From: Nageia nagi
Taxonomy: Eukaryota; Pinophyta
NCBI GenBank assembly: GCA_050084985.1
Contig: JBITNC010000001.1
Coordinates: 155,310,001 to 155,374,000, forward strand
Reading direction: 5' to 3'
DNA length: 64,000 nt
Position numbers and translations under genes: made by a program. The notes below the pieces were generated by a model. That model worked only from the letters and a program-made list of their open reading frames with translations. It was not told where the DNA came from and did no database searches. Below, piece after piece: positions 24,900 to 36,599 of the stretch. Position 1 is the stretch's first letter, and the number at the start of each line of letters is the position of its first letter.

Positions 24900-25770
24900 A
24901 TGTTGTTAGGCTGATTTCTATGTGCTTCATCCGATTAAAGAGTTTATGGGCATTTTCCTTGCAGCCATTTCAAAATACCAATTCGTACATATCCAGCAAC
25001 AATTGCAATCCATTAAACTTTCTATCTGTAACATGCGTCTTTGCCAAACAATTCCAGCCCTTATGGATTCTTCCAAATTCTGTACACATGTATATCAAAG
25101 CGCTTGCAACTACAACAACTGATGAGAAATCATTTTCAATGCTCTCTGACGGATATCTACGCTGTCTTCAAACAACCGATGGCAGCAATTTGGCAAATGT
25201 TAGAGAGTTTGGCTATACATCAATAATTGCCTCTGCTTGAGTCTCTAAAATCTGATAAAAAAACTCAATTTTATGTATATATCTTCTTGTAATACATGCG
25301 AAACATGTAAATTTATTTGCATTGTGCGGCTTGTTATCCAATTCTGGACCTCATGTATCCATCCTTAGTTTGCATGCATGTGTCTCCGGGTATTCACAAC
25401 CACAATATTCAATGAAGAACCATTTTCAACTACTATTCGGTGGCTGGCCATTCCTTCATCTGAAGTTCCCATGGCAACACATATTGAAAGACTGCTGGCT
25501 AAGGTTTAGAGTTTAGATTTACAAATGACAATTGCATTTGTTTATAAGTCTGTAGACTTAGAATACCGATTTTGTGCATCTACTTTGATGAGTGCGCTCC
25601 CCGAAACTGTATCCCCATTATGCATCTCATCAAACAATTCCCAGCCTTTTGTAGTCGTCCATACCTTTACCAAGAACATTCACATGAAATGGTGGAATCA
25701 CGTTGGAAGATTACTCAAGAAGGTTGTAGAGTCTCTCTTAACATTTGCATTCGCATAGACTTGTATTTTA
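24900..25770 (-). pseudogene. PPR (PLS type) pseudogene fragments, second cluster
   Basis: The minus strand reads ELFDEMHNGDTVSGSALIKV near 25645-25585, MGTSDEGMASHRIVVENG near 25475-25420, and PNSLTFAKLLPSVVCL near 25200-25150. These are PPR L/S motif signatures. Equivalent positions repeat about 310 bp apart (25420 and 25110), the length expected for a P-L-S triplet of about 100 residues. Stops and frame changes abound. It is related at the nucleotide level to the 20060-20150 segment, so the two clusters are from one gene family or one broken gene. Confidence 0.78.
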
Positions 25771-25798
25771 ACATCAAAGCGACAACAGCCACCATGTT

Positions 25799-25925
25799 AG
25801 TCGCTTCAAAGACAATCATAAAACTGATGCGACTATGGCTGTCTTCTTCAGTCGCTTCCACATTGGTGTTGAACTCCATGCGACTATGACTATATTCTCC
25901 AGTGGCTTCCACATTAATTTTAGTT
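25799..25925. repeat. 51-bp minisatellite with inverted ends (AGTCGC...GCGACT)
   Basis: AG(T)CGCTTC recurs at 25799, 25850 and 25901 (exactly 51 bp apart; the last reads AGTGGCTTC). Each of the first two units contains GCGACTA near its end, complementary to TAGTCGC near its start. Confidence 0.85.
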
Positions 25926-26659
25926 TAGATGCCCTAATATATTTTCCAAATGAATTTCAGTTTAAGGCAACACCAGAGGAAAGGAGGTGAGGCCAAGCGG
26001 CAATTCCAGAATGGCTGGTTGGTGCTTACACGTTTTTTGAGTTCTCCTTCGTAATAACTTGAGACATGGGCATCTATTTTCCTAGAAAGCACCTTCACTG
26101 CTATCCTCATTCCATGCCGATTGAAACGAGTGGTCATATGATCAGATTTGCCCATCAAACGATCAAGTTTAAGCTGTCTGAAATTCTGGCCTGTTCTTAG
26201 GGTGTTTTTGACAGTTTTCAATTAATTTGGCAATCAAGGATCGATTGACAATTTCGAACATAATTTTTGCATACGAGCTTCGTTTTTTGATCCGTCAGAA
26301 ATGTTGAATTCTTCAAACATACATCTTTGCAATGAGTGGTTGCATGATAGGCTTTGAATCTTTTGTCTTCTTGAAAATCACATTTGAAAATAAATTTCTT
26401 AGCAATTTAATTAAATTTGCTAAATTTAGTGAAAATTAAAAATTTAATATCTTGCAAACTGTAATTTCGTTTGACGAACCGTAAAAAGTGACGAATTTGT
26501 AATGAGAGTACTTCAACATAAAATAATCACAAACATAAAAATTCACTCAAAATTTTTGCACATTACAATTTGCATGTTTCCCAAGGCAATGACCAAGGGT
26601 GATAGGAACCCAAAAGACGAAAACTTATTTTTGGATTTTGAATTTATTTTTAAATTTTA
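25926..26659. other. Stretch without recognised gene
   Basis: A minus ORF at 25934-26221 has no recognisable motif. Nothing else is supported. Confidence 0.4.
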
Positions 26660-27470
26660 TTAAGTCGCATCCACTTGGAATTCAACATTGATGTGAAAAC
26701 TATAATCACTTAGTCGCTTCAAGTTAAAGTTCAAAATGATGCGACAAGTAGATGCCTTAGCATGTTTTCCATGTGTTTGGTCGCTATAGGTCGCAAGACA
26801 AGGTGATCCGACAAATACAAGGTTTACTTGCTGCAAGGGGAAGTTCAAGCTAGTGCAAAAGTTGAATGCTTTAGTCGCTACAAGTATGGCTTTAACTCAA
26901 TGTGACAATAGAATAACTTAGCCGCTTTGTGATAAGGTTCAAACCAATGTGATAAAGGGAAACTAGGCATGATCAGGTTAAGTCCTTACAAACCTTGGTT
27001 TCTTTGGTTGGTTTGTTAACGAAAACACTTGGTTGCTACGATTAGGTCCTTAACACATTGTGAGTGGGATGATCGCTCTTAGATTAGGCTCAATTCTCTA
27101 CAATAAGGGTTATCACACTCAACATGACTCCAACTCATCACGACTTCTTTTAATGCCTTAGTCGCTTCGATCAAGAACTCTACACAATGCAAACAAGGAA
27201 CTTAAATGGTGTGATGTGAAAATGATAGGTGAGTCCAACTATTTATAATCAAAAATGGTTCAAAGGGACATGTGGCGGCGATCAGGACGATGTTGCCCTA
27301 GATCAGATGGCGGAGGGGCGATGAATGGACGACTTTAGGTGGTGCTAGTTAACCTCTAATTTGGCATGACCAGTCATTTTGGGTTGGATCTTAGGTTGAT
27401 GCGACCAAATAAAAGTACTTAGTTGCTGCTAGGTTGACTGCTAACTAAATGCGATAAAGGAAATAAAAAG
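26660..27470. repeat. Dispersed array of TAGTCGCT...ATGCGAC modules
   Basis: Degenerate modules of the same design as the 51-bp minisatellite start near 26663, 26711, 26780, 26871, 26927, 27026, 27160 and 27415. Each has TTAGTCGCT or a one-to-two base variant, followed 25-35 bp later by AATGCGAC or a variant such as AATGTGAC. Spacing is irregular (50-250 bp). Confidence 0.65.
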
Positions 27471-27934
27471 ATAGTCAAAATTCATCGTTTTAAGAACAAT
27501 TTTTGGAAATTAAGACCGTTTTGGTTTCCAAATCATGATGAGAATGGACTTCCACCTTTCAATGTCTAGAATGAGCACTTGGCTTTGAAAATAAGATTTC
27601 GATGCTTGTCAATCAATGATTGAGTAGGATCAAATTCCACTCTTGTTGAGAGTAGGTGCTTATGATCAAAATTAGAGGATGGTATTTAATGCTTTCATAG
27701 AAATCGATTTGCATGTTAATGTCCAAAATATGCACTTGCCTCTAAGGTGAAAGATACTACCCAATGGTGCAAACACTTTTTGTGATGAAAAAGGTGTGAT
27801 CTTGATAAATTGTTATTTTTAGATTTTTGATTATTTAATGTTTAAGTGTTTTTTGTTTATTAAAAGAAACAACAAATTTTTCCTAGATACCTAATTCAAG
27901 GAAAAAGTGAAAAAATTATTGATCAAAAATTAGG
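27471..27934. other. Stretch without recognised gene
   Basis: Nothing recognised before the copia LTR resumes. Confidence 0.4.
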
Positions 27935-28722
27935 TGGTAACATATTTTATATTGCATTTTTATGTGTATACTCTAGTTTTATAGATTAATTCAAGTGAAA
28001 AATGTAGCTTTTATGTTTTGCTACTCTATGGTTATTTTGTAAGATAAAATAGCATATATTTCACAATGAAATCAAGGGGGATACTTGGATACATACTTGG
28101 GTTGTTCATTTAATAATATGAAAGGTTAACAATCTCTTTCTCATGCCCAAAAGGCCCAAAATTGTGGTCGCATTTTGTATTATGTTTTCCCTTTGACAAC
28201 ATTTCTTACATTGACAGCATTTATTTGTATTTATCAATAAAATATTCCTAAGTTGTAGAATTACATGTTTTGTTCATTGTTTACAAGTTTCAGACTTATT
28301 GGAATAGAGAAAATCAAAATTCTTAGCTATCTTAATATTTTTGGGTTGTCTAGTTGTGTAAAATGTGATAAGTTGCCTACTTTGAGAAGCAATAACTTTT
28401 TTTATTACCAAAAGTATTTTGCACTTTATACTGGTAAAAATTACTTTCCAAGCTATTTCCAAAAGTATATACCACATTCCCTATTTTGATTAGTGGAAGA
28501 GCTTCATTTTACTTTTGCAAAATACTTTTAATATTTGTGAACATGGTAGACTCAAGTCTATCAATAGCCAATTGCTACCCAACTGCAAGCTTCTATGACT
28601 TGATTGCAAACATATATGAGCTAACTATAGAACTATTTTTTGAGTTGCAAATAAACATGAAAGGATTCTAAGCATGTGTCTTTAGTATCCTTAGCTCCTT
28701 TTAGTTTTCATTTACTCTTTCA
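27935..28722 (+). repeat. Right part of Ty1/copia 5' LTR
   Basis: 27940-28060 matches the copia LTR at 32870-32990 (shared TACTCTAGTTTT / GCTCTAGTTTT and a following TTTTG(C/T)TACT block). It continues to a CA end at 28722 directly before a primer-binding site. The 28060-28722 part (R/U5 side) has no counterpart in the truncated 3' LTR. Confidence 0.7.
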
Positions 28723-28723
28723 T

Positions 28724-28735
28724 TTGGTATCATAG
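28724..28735 (+). promoter_or_regulatory. Primer-binding site of the first copia element (degenerate)
   Basis: TTGGTATCATAG compared with the canonical TTGGTATCAGAG, one base after the LTR end. Confidence 0.75.
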
Positions 28736-28763
28736 TAGAGTTTAATTAATTATTAAGTCTATA

Positions 28764-31700
28764 ATGGCTCTCAATGGTATATCTATGAATATTCCACTAT
28801 TCAAAGGATAAAATTTTGAATATTGGGAAGATAAGTTGAAGTAAATTTTGGTATGGAAAGGAGTATGGGATAGCATTGCAACCAACTATGTGGCTCTAGC
28901 TGATTGAAGTACTTTGACTCAAGATAAGAGAACTAGGAAGAAGAAAGAAGAGAAGTAAAATGCACAAGCATTCTTCTACATCCAAATTTTCATTAACATT
29001 TGAATCTACCCTCACATTATGGGTTGTAAAAATGCAACAAAAGCATGGACAACCATAGAAACTTCTTATCAAGGAACAAAAAGGTAAGGGTATCCAAACT
29101 TCAAACTTTGAAGATGCAATATGAAAATATGTGAATGGAGGAAGGAGAAATACCTAGAAACTATTGTGTCAAAGTGAATGACATGGTGCATAAGATGCAA
29201 GTCTATGGTGACATCATTCAAGAAAGTGTAATTTTTAAGATCATTGATATCAAGATGGATTCACATTATAGTTACATTGGAGGACTGCAAGGATTTAAAC
29301 ACCTTAAAATTTGAATAACTTGTTAGTTCACTTTTATCTTATGAAGATAAAATGAATTACTATACCAAGGAATTAGATCAATCTCCTAATACAAGGATGA
29401 AGGTTATAAAATTGCAACAAGAGAAGCTAGTAAAGCAAGTGGAGGAGAAAGCACATCATAAGATTCTAATCAATATTAAAAATAAGGCAATCATGATTGT
29501 GCTAGGTCATGATCATGATTGCACTAGGTCATGCAATGAATCCATGAAACAAGGTAATCAAGTTTAGTTTATTGACAATGGTTTCTCTAACCATATGTAA
29601 AATTCTAAGGATGGATGAAGAACAAACTTGTTTAATGGCTACATCTCTCAAGTGCAATTAGGAGATGGGAAAATGGTTTAAGTGATGGAAAAAAAAGGAA
29701 ATATACTAATTGGTCATAAGCAAGGTAAGGGACCCATCAATGATGTTTACCATCATTTTAATATAAAGCATAACTTGATTTGTATGGGTTACCTTATTGA
29801 AAAATTCTTCAAACTAGTATTGGAAAATAAGGAGTGTCTCATCTTTGATAAAAGAAAATAAGTTAATTGCCACATATTCTATGATGAAGAATAGAATGTT
29901 TCTACCTAAACTCAGCATGATAATTAGTAGCACTTATTATGCTATAATTGAAGATTCAAGTTGGTTGTGGCATGAGAGATATGATCACCTCAACTTTGGC
30001 AATCTTCACATTCTTCATCAAAAGGCAATGTTACATGGCTAACCAAAAGTGAAAGTGAAGAGAATAGAACAAGCATGCAAGGGCTTCATACTTCAAAATA
30101 ATCATAGGTAAAGGTTTCCTCTTATAAACTAGAGAGCAAGTCAACCATCAGAGTCGATGTTCCATTCTAATTTATGTGGTTCAATGTCTTGTACAAGCAT
30201 TGGTAAGAGCATTTACTTCATCACTTTCATCGATGATGAAACTATATATATTTGGATTTTCTTTTTTAAGAGTAAATATGATGAATTTTTAGCCTTCAAG
30301 ACATTCAAAGCTATGTCTAATAATGAATGTTGAAAATCTATCAAAAATTTGAGGATGGATAGAGGTGGAGAATTTTTTTCCAAGGATCTATTTTATTATT
30401 GTTCATCTTATGGCATTAAAAGATAACTAACAACCCCTTATACACCACAAAAAATGGTGTAACAAAGAAAAAGAATAGGACAATAGTTGGATCAACAAGA
30501 AGAATGCTTGAAAGAAAAAGTTTGGGGAGGATATAATGGGATGAAGCAATGAAGATGGTTATTATATACTTGTTGTACATTAAGATTGGTATGGGAAGAA
30601 ACCAATTGTTGTACATTATAAAGTATTTGGTTGCTTAACATATGTGAATGTATATGATGAAAAGAGAAAGAAATTGGATCCAAAAAATGAACCTCATAGC
30701 TTCAAAGGTTATAATGATCATAGTGAGGCATGCAATTTCTATAGTCCTAAAACTAAGAAGACAATCATTTCTTATGAAGTTATTTTTGTATATAATGGTG
30801 TGTATGATGATTATTATAAAAATAAAAAGGATGTTACAAGTGAAGGGTGGCATTGTACAACTGAAAATATGAAGGAAAAAGACATAGAATCCACAATATC
30901 AACACCTATTGAAGCAATTTCTACTCCAACATCATGTGGCTCACCTTCTACATTCCAAGGAGGAAAGTTTAAAAGATTGTTATGCTCAAGTCCATATTCA
31001 CAAATTTTGGATCAAAATGTTGAAATAATAACAACAAGACTTGAAGAAAATAAAGGTAATGAAAATCAATTTGTTGCTAAATTAATTTGTTTTGTTTTAT
31101 CTTTTATTTCAAGTAAGCTCATAAAACTTTGATGAAGCTACACAATACAAAGAATGGGTTGAGTAAATGGAAAATAAGATGGAGTTAATAAAAAAAAAAT
31201 AGAGTCAATATTAAACAAATGAAACTTTGGATTTGGAACAACCACCAAAAGACAAAGATGTCATTGAAATTAAGTGGGTTTACAAAAACAAATTCCATAT
31301 TGATGGGATTGTTGATAAGCATAAGGCAAGATTAATTGCCAGAGGCTTTACCCAAATATATGGTGTTGATTATGAGACATATGTTCCTATTGTAAGGAAT
31401 GAAACCATTATATTGTTTTTATCATTAGTAGGTGAAAGAGGATGGAAAGTACATCAGATAGATCATCTACATGGAATATCCATAAGGATTTGAACTTAAA
31501 GACAAAAATGTGGGTATACAAAGTAAATAAGACACTTTATGGCATTAAGAAAGCTCCTAGATCTTGGAATTCTATAATAGATACATAGTTATTGGATAAT
31601 GGCTTTACAAGAAGTAAAAATGATCTCACTTTGTATATGAAAATAGAGAATGCTAATCCTCTTTATGTTTACCTTTATGTTGGTGACTTTATTATTGTAG

Positions 31701-32560
31701 GTAGCTCCAAATACATATTAGAGGGTATTCAAGATAGTTATGATGTTCGGGTTTGAAATGATTAATCTTCTATTGATAAAATACATTCTTGGAATGGAGT
31801 TTCAATAGTCACAAGTTGAAATCTTCATTTCCAATACAAGTATGTGCTTGATATGTTGTAAGACAAATTGGTTTGTATGATTGCAAATCTAATGATAGAC
31901 CTATTACAAGTGGTGAGAAGCTTTTGAGGGATGATGGTAATCCCAAAGTTGATGAGAAAAGATATAGAAGCATGGTTGGTAGCCTTGTGTATCTTACTAC
32001 TACTATAACTATTATCACTTTTGCAATATCTCTTATATCAAGATACATGACCAATCTCATTGAAAGACATCTTAGCTATGAATGTAAATCTTAGGTAAGT
32101 TAAGGGTACTTGTGATCATGAAATACATTATAGATTAGCCAAGGAGATAAGTTTGATTTCACATATTCGAATTATAGAGGTTGTATTGATGATAAAAAAA
32201 AAAAACACATAATGTCATTGTTTCAAACTTGGAATTCATTTGATTTCTTTAAGTTCTAAGAAAGAATCCATGGTTTTATTGTTATCAATCAAAGTTCAAT
32301 ATGTACCTTTAACTTCAAGATCTTGGAGAGACTTAAGAAGAGCCACTTAAAATCCTTTGGATAACAATGGGGCAATCCAATCTTTCTCTCAAGGACCAAA
32401 CACATTGAGCTCAAACATCATTTTATAAGGGATTTAGTGTAACAAGACAAAGTGAATGTTGAGTATATCAAAATTGAAAGCTAGGTAGCTAATATTTTGA
32501 CCAAGGGAATACTAAAGCAAGATCATATCAGCTTATAGACAAAACTAGATATTTTTCCAT
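28764..32560 (+). pseudogene. Ty1/copia gag-pol polyprotein, decayed
   Basis: The polyprotein begins with an ATG at 28764 (MALNGISMNIPLFKG). Gag continues with W.TIETSYQGT and YIGGLQ near 29060-29290. The GAG-pre-integrase motif LWHERYDHLNFGNLHIL is at about 29965-30020. Integrase core remnants lie at 30150-30640, ending with a Thr-Pro-Tyr-Thr-Pro block at 30440. The tail KVFGC-like block is at 30625. Reverse transcriptase starts at 31227 with IKWVYKNKFHIDG and HKARLIARGFTQIYGVDYETYVPI, and its catalytic YVDD is altered to YVGD near 31680. RNase H has RPITSGEKLLRDDG and RYRSMVGSLVYLT (31905-31995) and KHHFIRDLV and ADI.TK-like blocks near 32415-32510. Integrase before RT is the copia order. 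Many stops. Confidence 0.92.
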
Positions 32561-32568
32561 TTTGCATC

Positions 32569-32579
32569 AAAGGGAGGAA
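32569..32579 (+). promoter_or_regulatory. Polypurine tract of the first copia element
   Basis: AAAGGGAGGAA abuts the TGTTGG start of the 3' LTR. Confidence 0.85.
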
Positions 32580-32992
32580 TGTTGGAAAATAATGCAAAAG
32601 TTTTCTAAATTTTTGGTCAAGTTGTAGTAGTTGAAGATTTAAATGTTGTACTCTCCAAGTTTGCACATCCATGCTCATATTGTTGATATTTTGTAACATA
32701 CACCATTCCTCTTTGAATGCTTTTTATAATCTAAGTAGGTAGAATTTATTAATTTCGTCAGTTCTAAGTTTGATGTAGAAAAAAAGAGGTAGGGACATCC
32801 ATTTGTAATAGACCCCATTTGCATTTTATGTTTAACATTTTGTATTTTTGTGGCCATCCTTTATATCATTGTCCTAGGTATATTTTTTGTTGCATTTGTG
32901 TGTTATGCTCTAGTTTTGTAAACTGGTTCAAATGGAAAATGTAATTATTGTGTTTTGTTACTTTGTGGGTATGTAGAGATCATCAATATTTA
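32580..32992 (+). repeat. Truncated 3' LTR of the first copia element
   Basis: Begins TGTTGGAAAA after the purine tract and matches 21210-22165 and 27940-28060. Homology to the 5' LTR stops near 32992, so about 600 bp on the R/U5 side is missing. Confidence 0.8.
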
Positions 32993-34240
32993 CAATCCTT
33001 CTAAACTCCTAATCAACCTTGAAATAACTAAATATATTGTTAGTGATATGAGTTCATCATATGGGTTTCTAGGATGGGTCTTATAATGCCCCAAAAACCA
33101 ATAAGGGTGAAAATTTTAATATCCTTGAAATAATTAAAGAGTATCGATATTTATAAAATTCATGATTATATACTATGAAATGATATTCTTAGCAAGAAAT
33201 GAATGGATTTTACAAGAAAAACTTGATATACTTACTTTTTACTTTTATGCAATTTTGAACCTTCAAAATTTTATCAGATTTGAAAGCTTAAGTGGAGGCT
33301 TTCCAAATTAAAATTTTGAAATTTCTCTTTTACTTCCATCTCTTAAAATACAAGTAAATGAGTTTTAGAAAAATATTAAATGAGAAAAGGTGGCCAAATT
33401 ATGAGAGTCTCCAAAGCTACCCTTCTACATAGGTCCAATTTTTATCCTAGAACTTACATAACTTTCTCAATTATCTCTTTTTGGAATGAATTTTTATCTC
33501 CCTATATAATCTATGAGTCTTCTCATCTTTCAAATTTATTTCTATTTTTTTGTATTTTTGAGAATTTTTTATTATATCATGCCAATTCATAAATCTCAAA
33601 AAAGAGATTCAAGATTTTTTTACATAATCAAATGCATCTCACATTCATCCTAATAAAATTAACAAACAATTAAGCATGCCATATTTGGTTCCATTGTTGT
33701 TGTGATGAATAAACTAAGGCTAAAGATATATGTTCCTATAGTATTCAACCTTTTCATTGAAAGAAATTCATGATCATATCCTTGAATGATTCTCCCGACT
33801 TATCAACCTACTTGTTATTGAGTCATAAATCATTCAATATTGTCACCTTGGTATCTTGTAGTTCATAATACATAAATAACACATGAACTTAACCACAATG
33901 AATTAATATCAATTTATTTATGTGCATAAAGTTATATACATACGAAATCATACTCATGATGAACCATTGCTTAGATATGGTCAAAGACCATTTATAAGAA
34001 ACAACATAATAGTCTTAACTAAGTAGGTTAAGCTAATAATTATGATATAATTAGGAAAAAATGCATTATAGAGGTATCTAAGAGTTTTCTATTCATGTAG
34101 GTTTCCTAATATTGAAGGTATCCTAGAGAATTTCAAGTGTTTTAACATTGCCCTTAAAGAGCCAATCAATATAGCATTAATGATTAGCGAACCTTGAAAC
34201 AAAGTTCATTATAAACTAATGGTTAAATTCTTAAAATAGC
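32993..34240. other. AT-rich stretch without recognised gene
   Basis: No conserved block on either strand. Confidence 0.45.
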
Positions 34241-34444
34241 TCTAAGGGGAAGGGTCTGCTTGCAACTAGGGTTTCCTTGATCTATGTGTAATACCACCTA
34301 CATGCTTAATTGCATCTATGGGAATTATTGCCTATATTGATCTCTTTGTCTTTTCGTTACTTTGGTTGGTGTATCTGACCTAGTTAAGTATGGTTGAGCC
34401 TCATCCCATCAATTTGCTTTATAGTGAATTGATTGACATGCAAG

Positions 34445-35204
34445 ATGACACCTAGGAAGAAGCCAAGGAAATTTGCCAAAGGTGGAGCACTAGGTAATTC
34501 TCATGTCCCTAAAGTTTACATCCATGTTCAAGACTTTAACAAATCCTATGAATGGTTTGAAACACACCATTTAGTTGGTTATTTCCTTAGTAGAATCCCA
34601 AGCGATACTATCCTACATAAATGGGTTACCCTAGTTTGGGGCCCTTATGGATTTAAAGTTGAGAATGTTTAAAATTTGACTAAAGGGTATTTTCTATTTC
34701 ATTTTTCTTACCCCATGTAGTCGTATTCTAGCTCCTTTTCTGTGGAAGATAGCTCCTCCATTGAAATCTCAATTTGGATAGAATTCTTGAATTTAACCCA
34801 TACACTATGGAGTTTTTTTAGAACTTATGCTGAATAGATAGGGTCTTTTATCTATTTTCAACTTGAAATTTCTTTTATGGCTCGACCAAATAAGCGAGTC
34901 TGTATTAGGCTTGACCTCACAAAAGATAGACCTAATGAGGTCAAAATAGTTATAGATAATGAATTGGTCTTCCAAAAGGTTCACTATATTGGTCTCCTTG
35001 ATACCTGCTTTCGATGCCAGTCTCCCCATCGTAAGATTAGGGAGTGTCCTCTTATGGAGGGAAAGTGCAAATACCAAACCTTATCAGCTACTCCCATGAC
35101 AAATGCCCCCATGACTACTCCTACAATAAGGGGAAATGAATGGACCCCTATCACTACTCATCGTAACCATCATCCTCCCCCTCACGGGTCTATAGTTGTG
35201 CCAA
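34445..35204 (+). pseudogene. LINE ORF1, N-terminal part (nucleic-acid binding, zinc knuckle)
   Basis: Starts MTPRKKPRKFAKGG at 34445. It then has a DUF4283-like segment (VGYFLSRIPSD, W.TLVWGPYGFKVENV, then a region ending RVCIRLDLTKDRPNEVKI). A CCHC knuckle CFRCQSPHRKIREC starts at 35006. ORF1 proteins of plant L1 elements bind LINE RNA. Frame changes at about 34671-34877. The copia insertion cuts it at 35209; the tail resumes at 43884. Confidence 0.85.
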
Positions 35205-35209
35205 ACCTA
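35205..35209. repeat. Target-site duplication ACCTA (left) of the second copia element
   Basis: ACCTA before the LTR at 35210 compared with ACCCA at 43879-43883 after the other LTR, one change. Confidence 0.8.
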
Positions 35210-35703
35210 TGAGAGAATTGAAGTATAAACTAAATAATTCTAAACTCCCAAGATCACATAAAATCTCACAATACACATCTAACAAACTCATAAAGCAATC
35301 TTATAAAGATAACATAATATGTAAGTGGTTCCTTCAACTAGAAGTACATCCATTAACTAGATCTCTCTTCTTAACAAATATGAACTCTTATAATCCTCCT
35401 AATCTTTTCTCCTAAACACTATACTATAGCATAACTTTACAAATTGGTGTGTGATCACAAAGAGGAAGCCTTTTATTTATAGGCCAAAATTCCTTTTTGG
35501 ATCACCTTTTTATCTAATATACAAAAGTATGACATGCATATCCTTTTACCTAAGGGACATGCTCATGATATGGAGTATAGAAAAAGTAATATTATCATAT
35601 TTACTTAAATACTTAAAGTATCAAATGATACCTTTAAGTATTAATGAACTTACATAGAATATTATTACAAAACCTTTACAATAATGCATTATACAATTCA
35701 ACA
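35210..35703 (-). repeat. 3' LTR of the second copia element
   Basis: 494 bp, aligns end to end with 43382-43878. Confidence 0.95.
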
Positions 35704-35715
35704 CTCCCCTTAATG
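35704..35715 (-). promoter_or_regulatory. Polypurine tract of the second copia element
   Basis: On the minus strand TTAAGGGGAG directly precedes the TGTTGAATTG start of the 3' LTR. Confidence 0.85.
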
Positions 35716-36599
35716 CAATATTGGGATAGAGCGAATAAGTGAAGAAAAAAGAAGTAAAAGAGTTTTTCTTCAAAAAGATACAACAAAGATGATAACTTTT
35801 TACATATATGTGAAATAAGAAAGATCTAGTTTGAGATTCACTACTTTGCTAAATACAATTATTAACCACAACCGATTTCAGTGTGCATAAAGTATTCATC
35901 TAACTAGAAGTCATGAAGAGTCTCGAAGAGCCTGCATACCTAAGGTAAGTAACCTGTAATCTTAAAAGAACCTACAAGTCATAAGCAGCTCAAATAATAA
36001 GATTAGTTAGATGCAACATATTCATATCAACAAAGATAGATGAATCATACAAATGCTATCATGAACTGATCAATGGTGCACTATAAGTTATCATGAAGAT
36101 GCCATGCTAAAAACTCAGTCACCTATTGTATATAAAATATGTGTTAATTATCATTACAAAATAGAGCATGCACATATAAGTTTCTCACATATGGATAACT
36201 GAACAGTGCCAAAAGACACATAAAATTTTCTTACATATGGATAACTGAATAATGTTAGATTGGCCAATCTTTTATTTTAAAAATTTGTACAAGTTTCTCA
36301 TATAGAGCGAACTTACCATGAAGGTGTACAATAAAATCAACACTATAAAGTATAATATCTTCCTAAGGGTGAAGTTGTCATTATAAACATGAATTCAACA
36401 TAAGAATTCAAACTTCACTTCCCCTTGAAGGTAACTTCATAAACCCAATAACATCCCTAAGCTTCCAGAATTGAACTTCTAGGAGAGGCTTGGTGAACTA
36501 ATTAGCAAAGTTCAAGGTGGATGGATAATACTTTAAGTGTATGATGCCATCAAGAACCTTCTTCCTGATAAAATGGACATAGATTTCTATATGTTTTAT

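Noticed and set aside
21180-33015. A 15-base match (ATCATCAATATTTA and neighbours) outside both ends of the first copia element, considered as a duplication
   Set aside because: Copia duplications are about 5 bp; the match is imperfect and the 3' LTR is truncated there, so a meaning could not be assigned.
35209-35657. Plus ORFs in the copia LTRs (for example 35209-35415 and 43381-43587)
   Set aside because: They are the same LTR read on the antisense strand; their similarity reflects the LTR pair, not a gene family.
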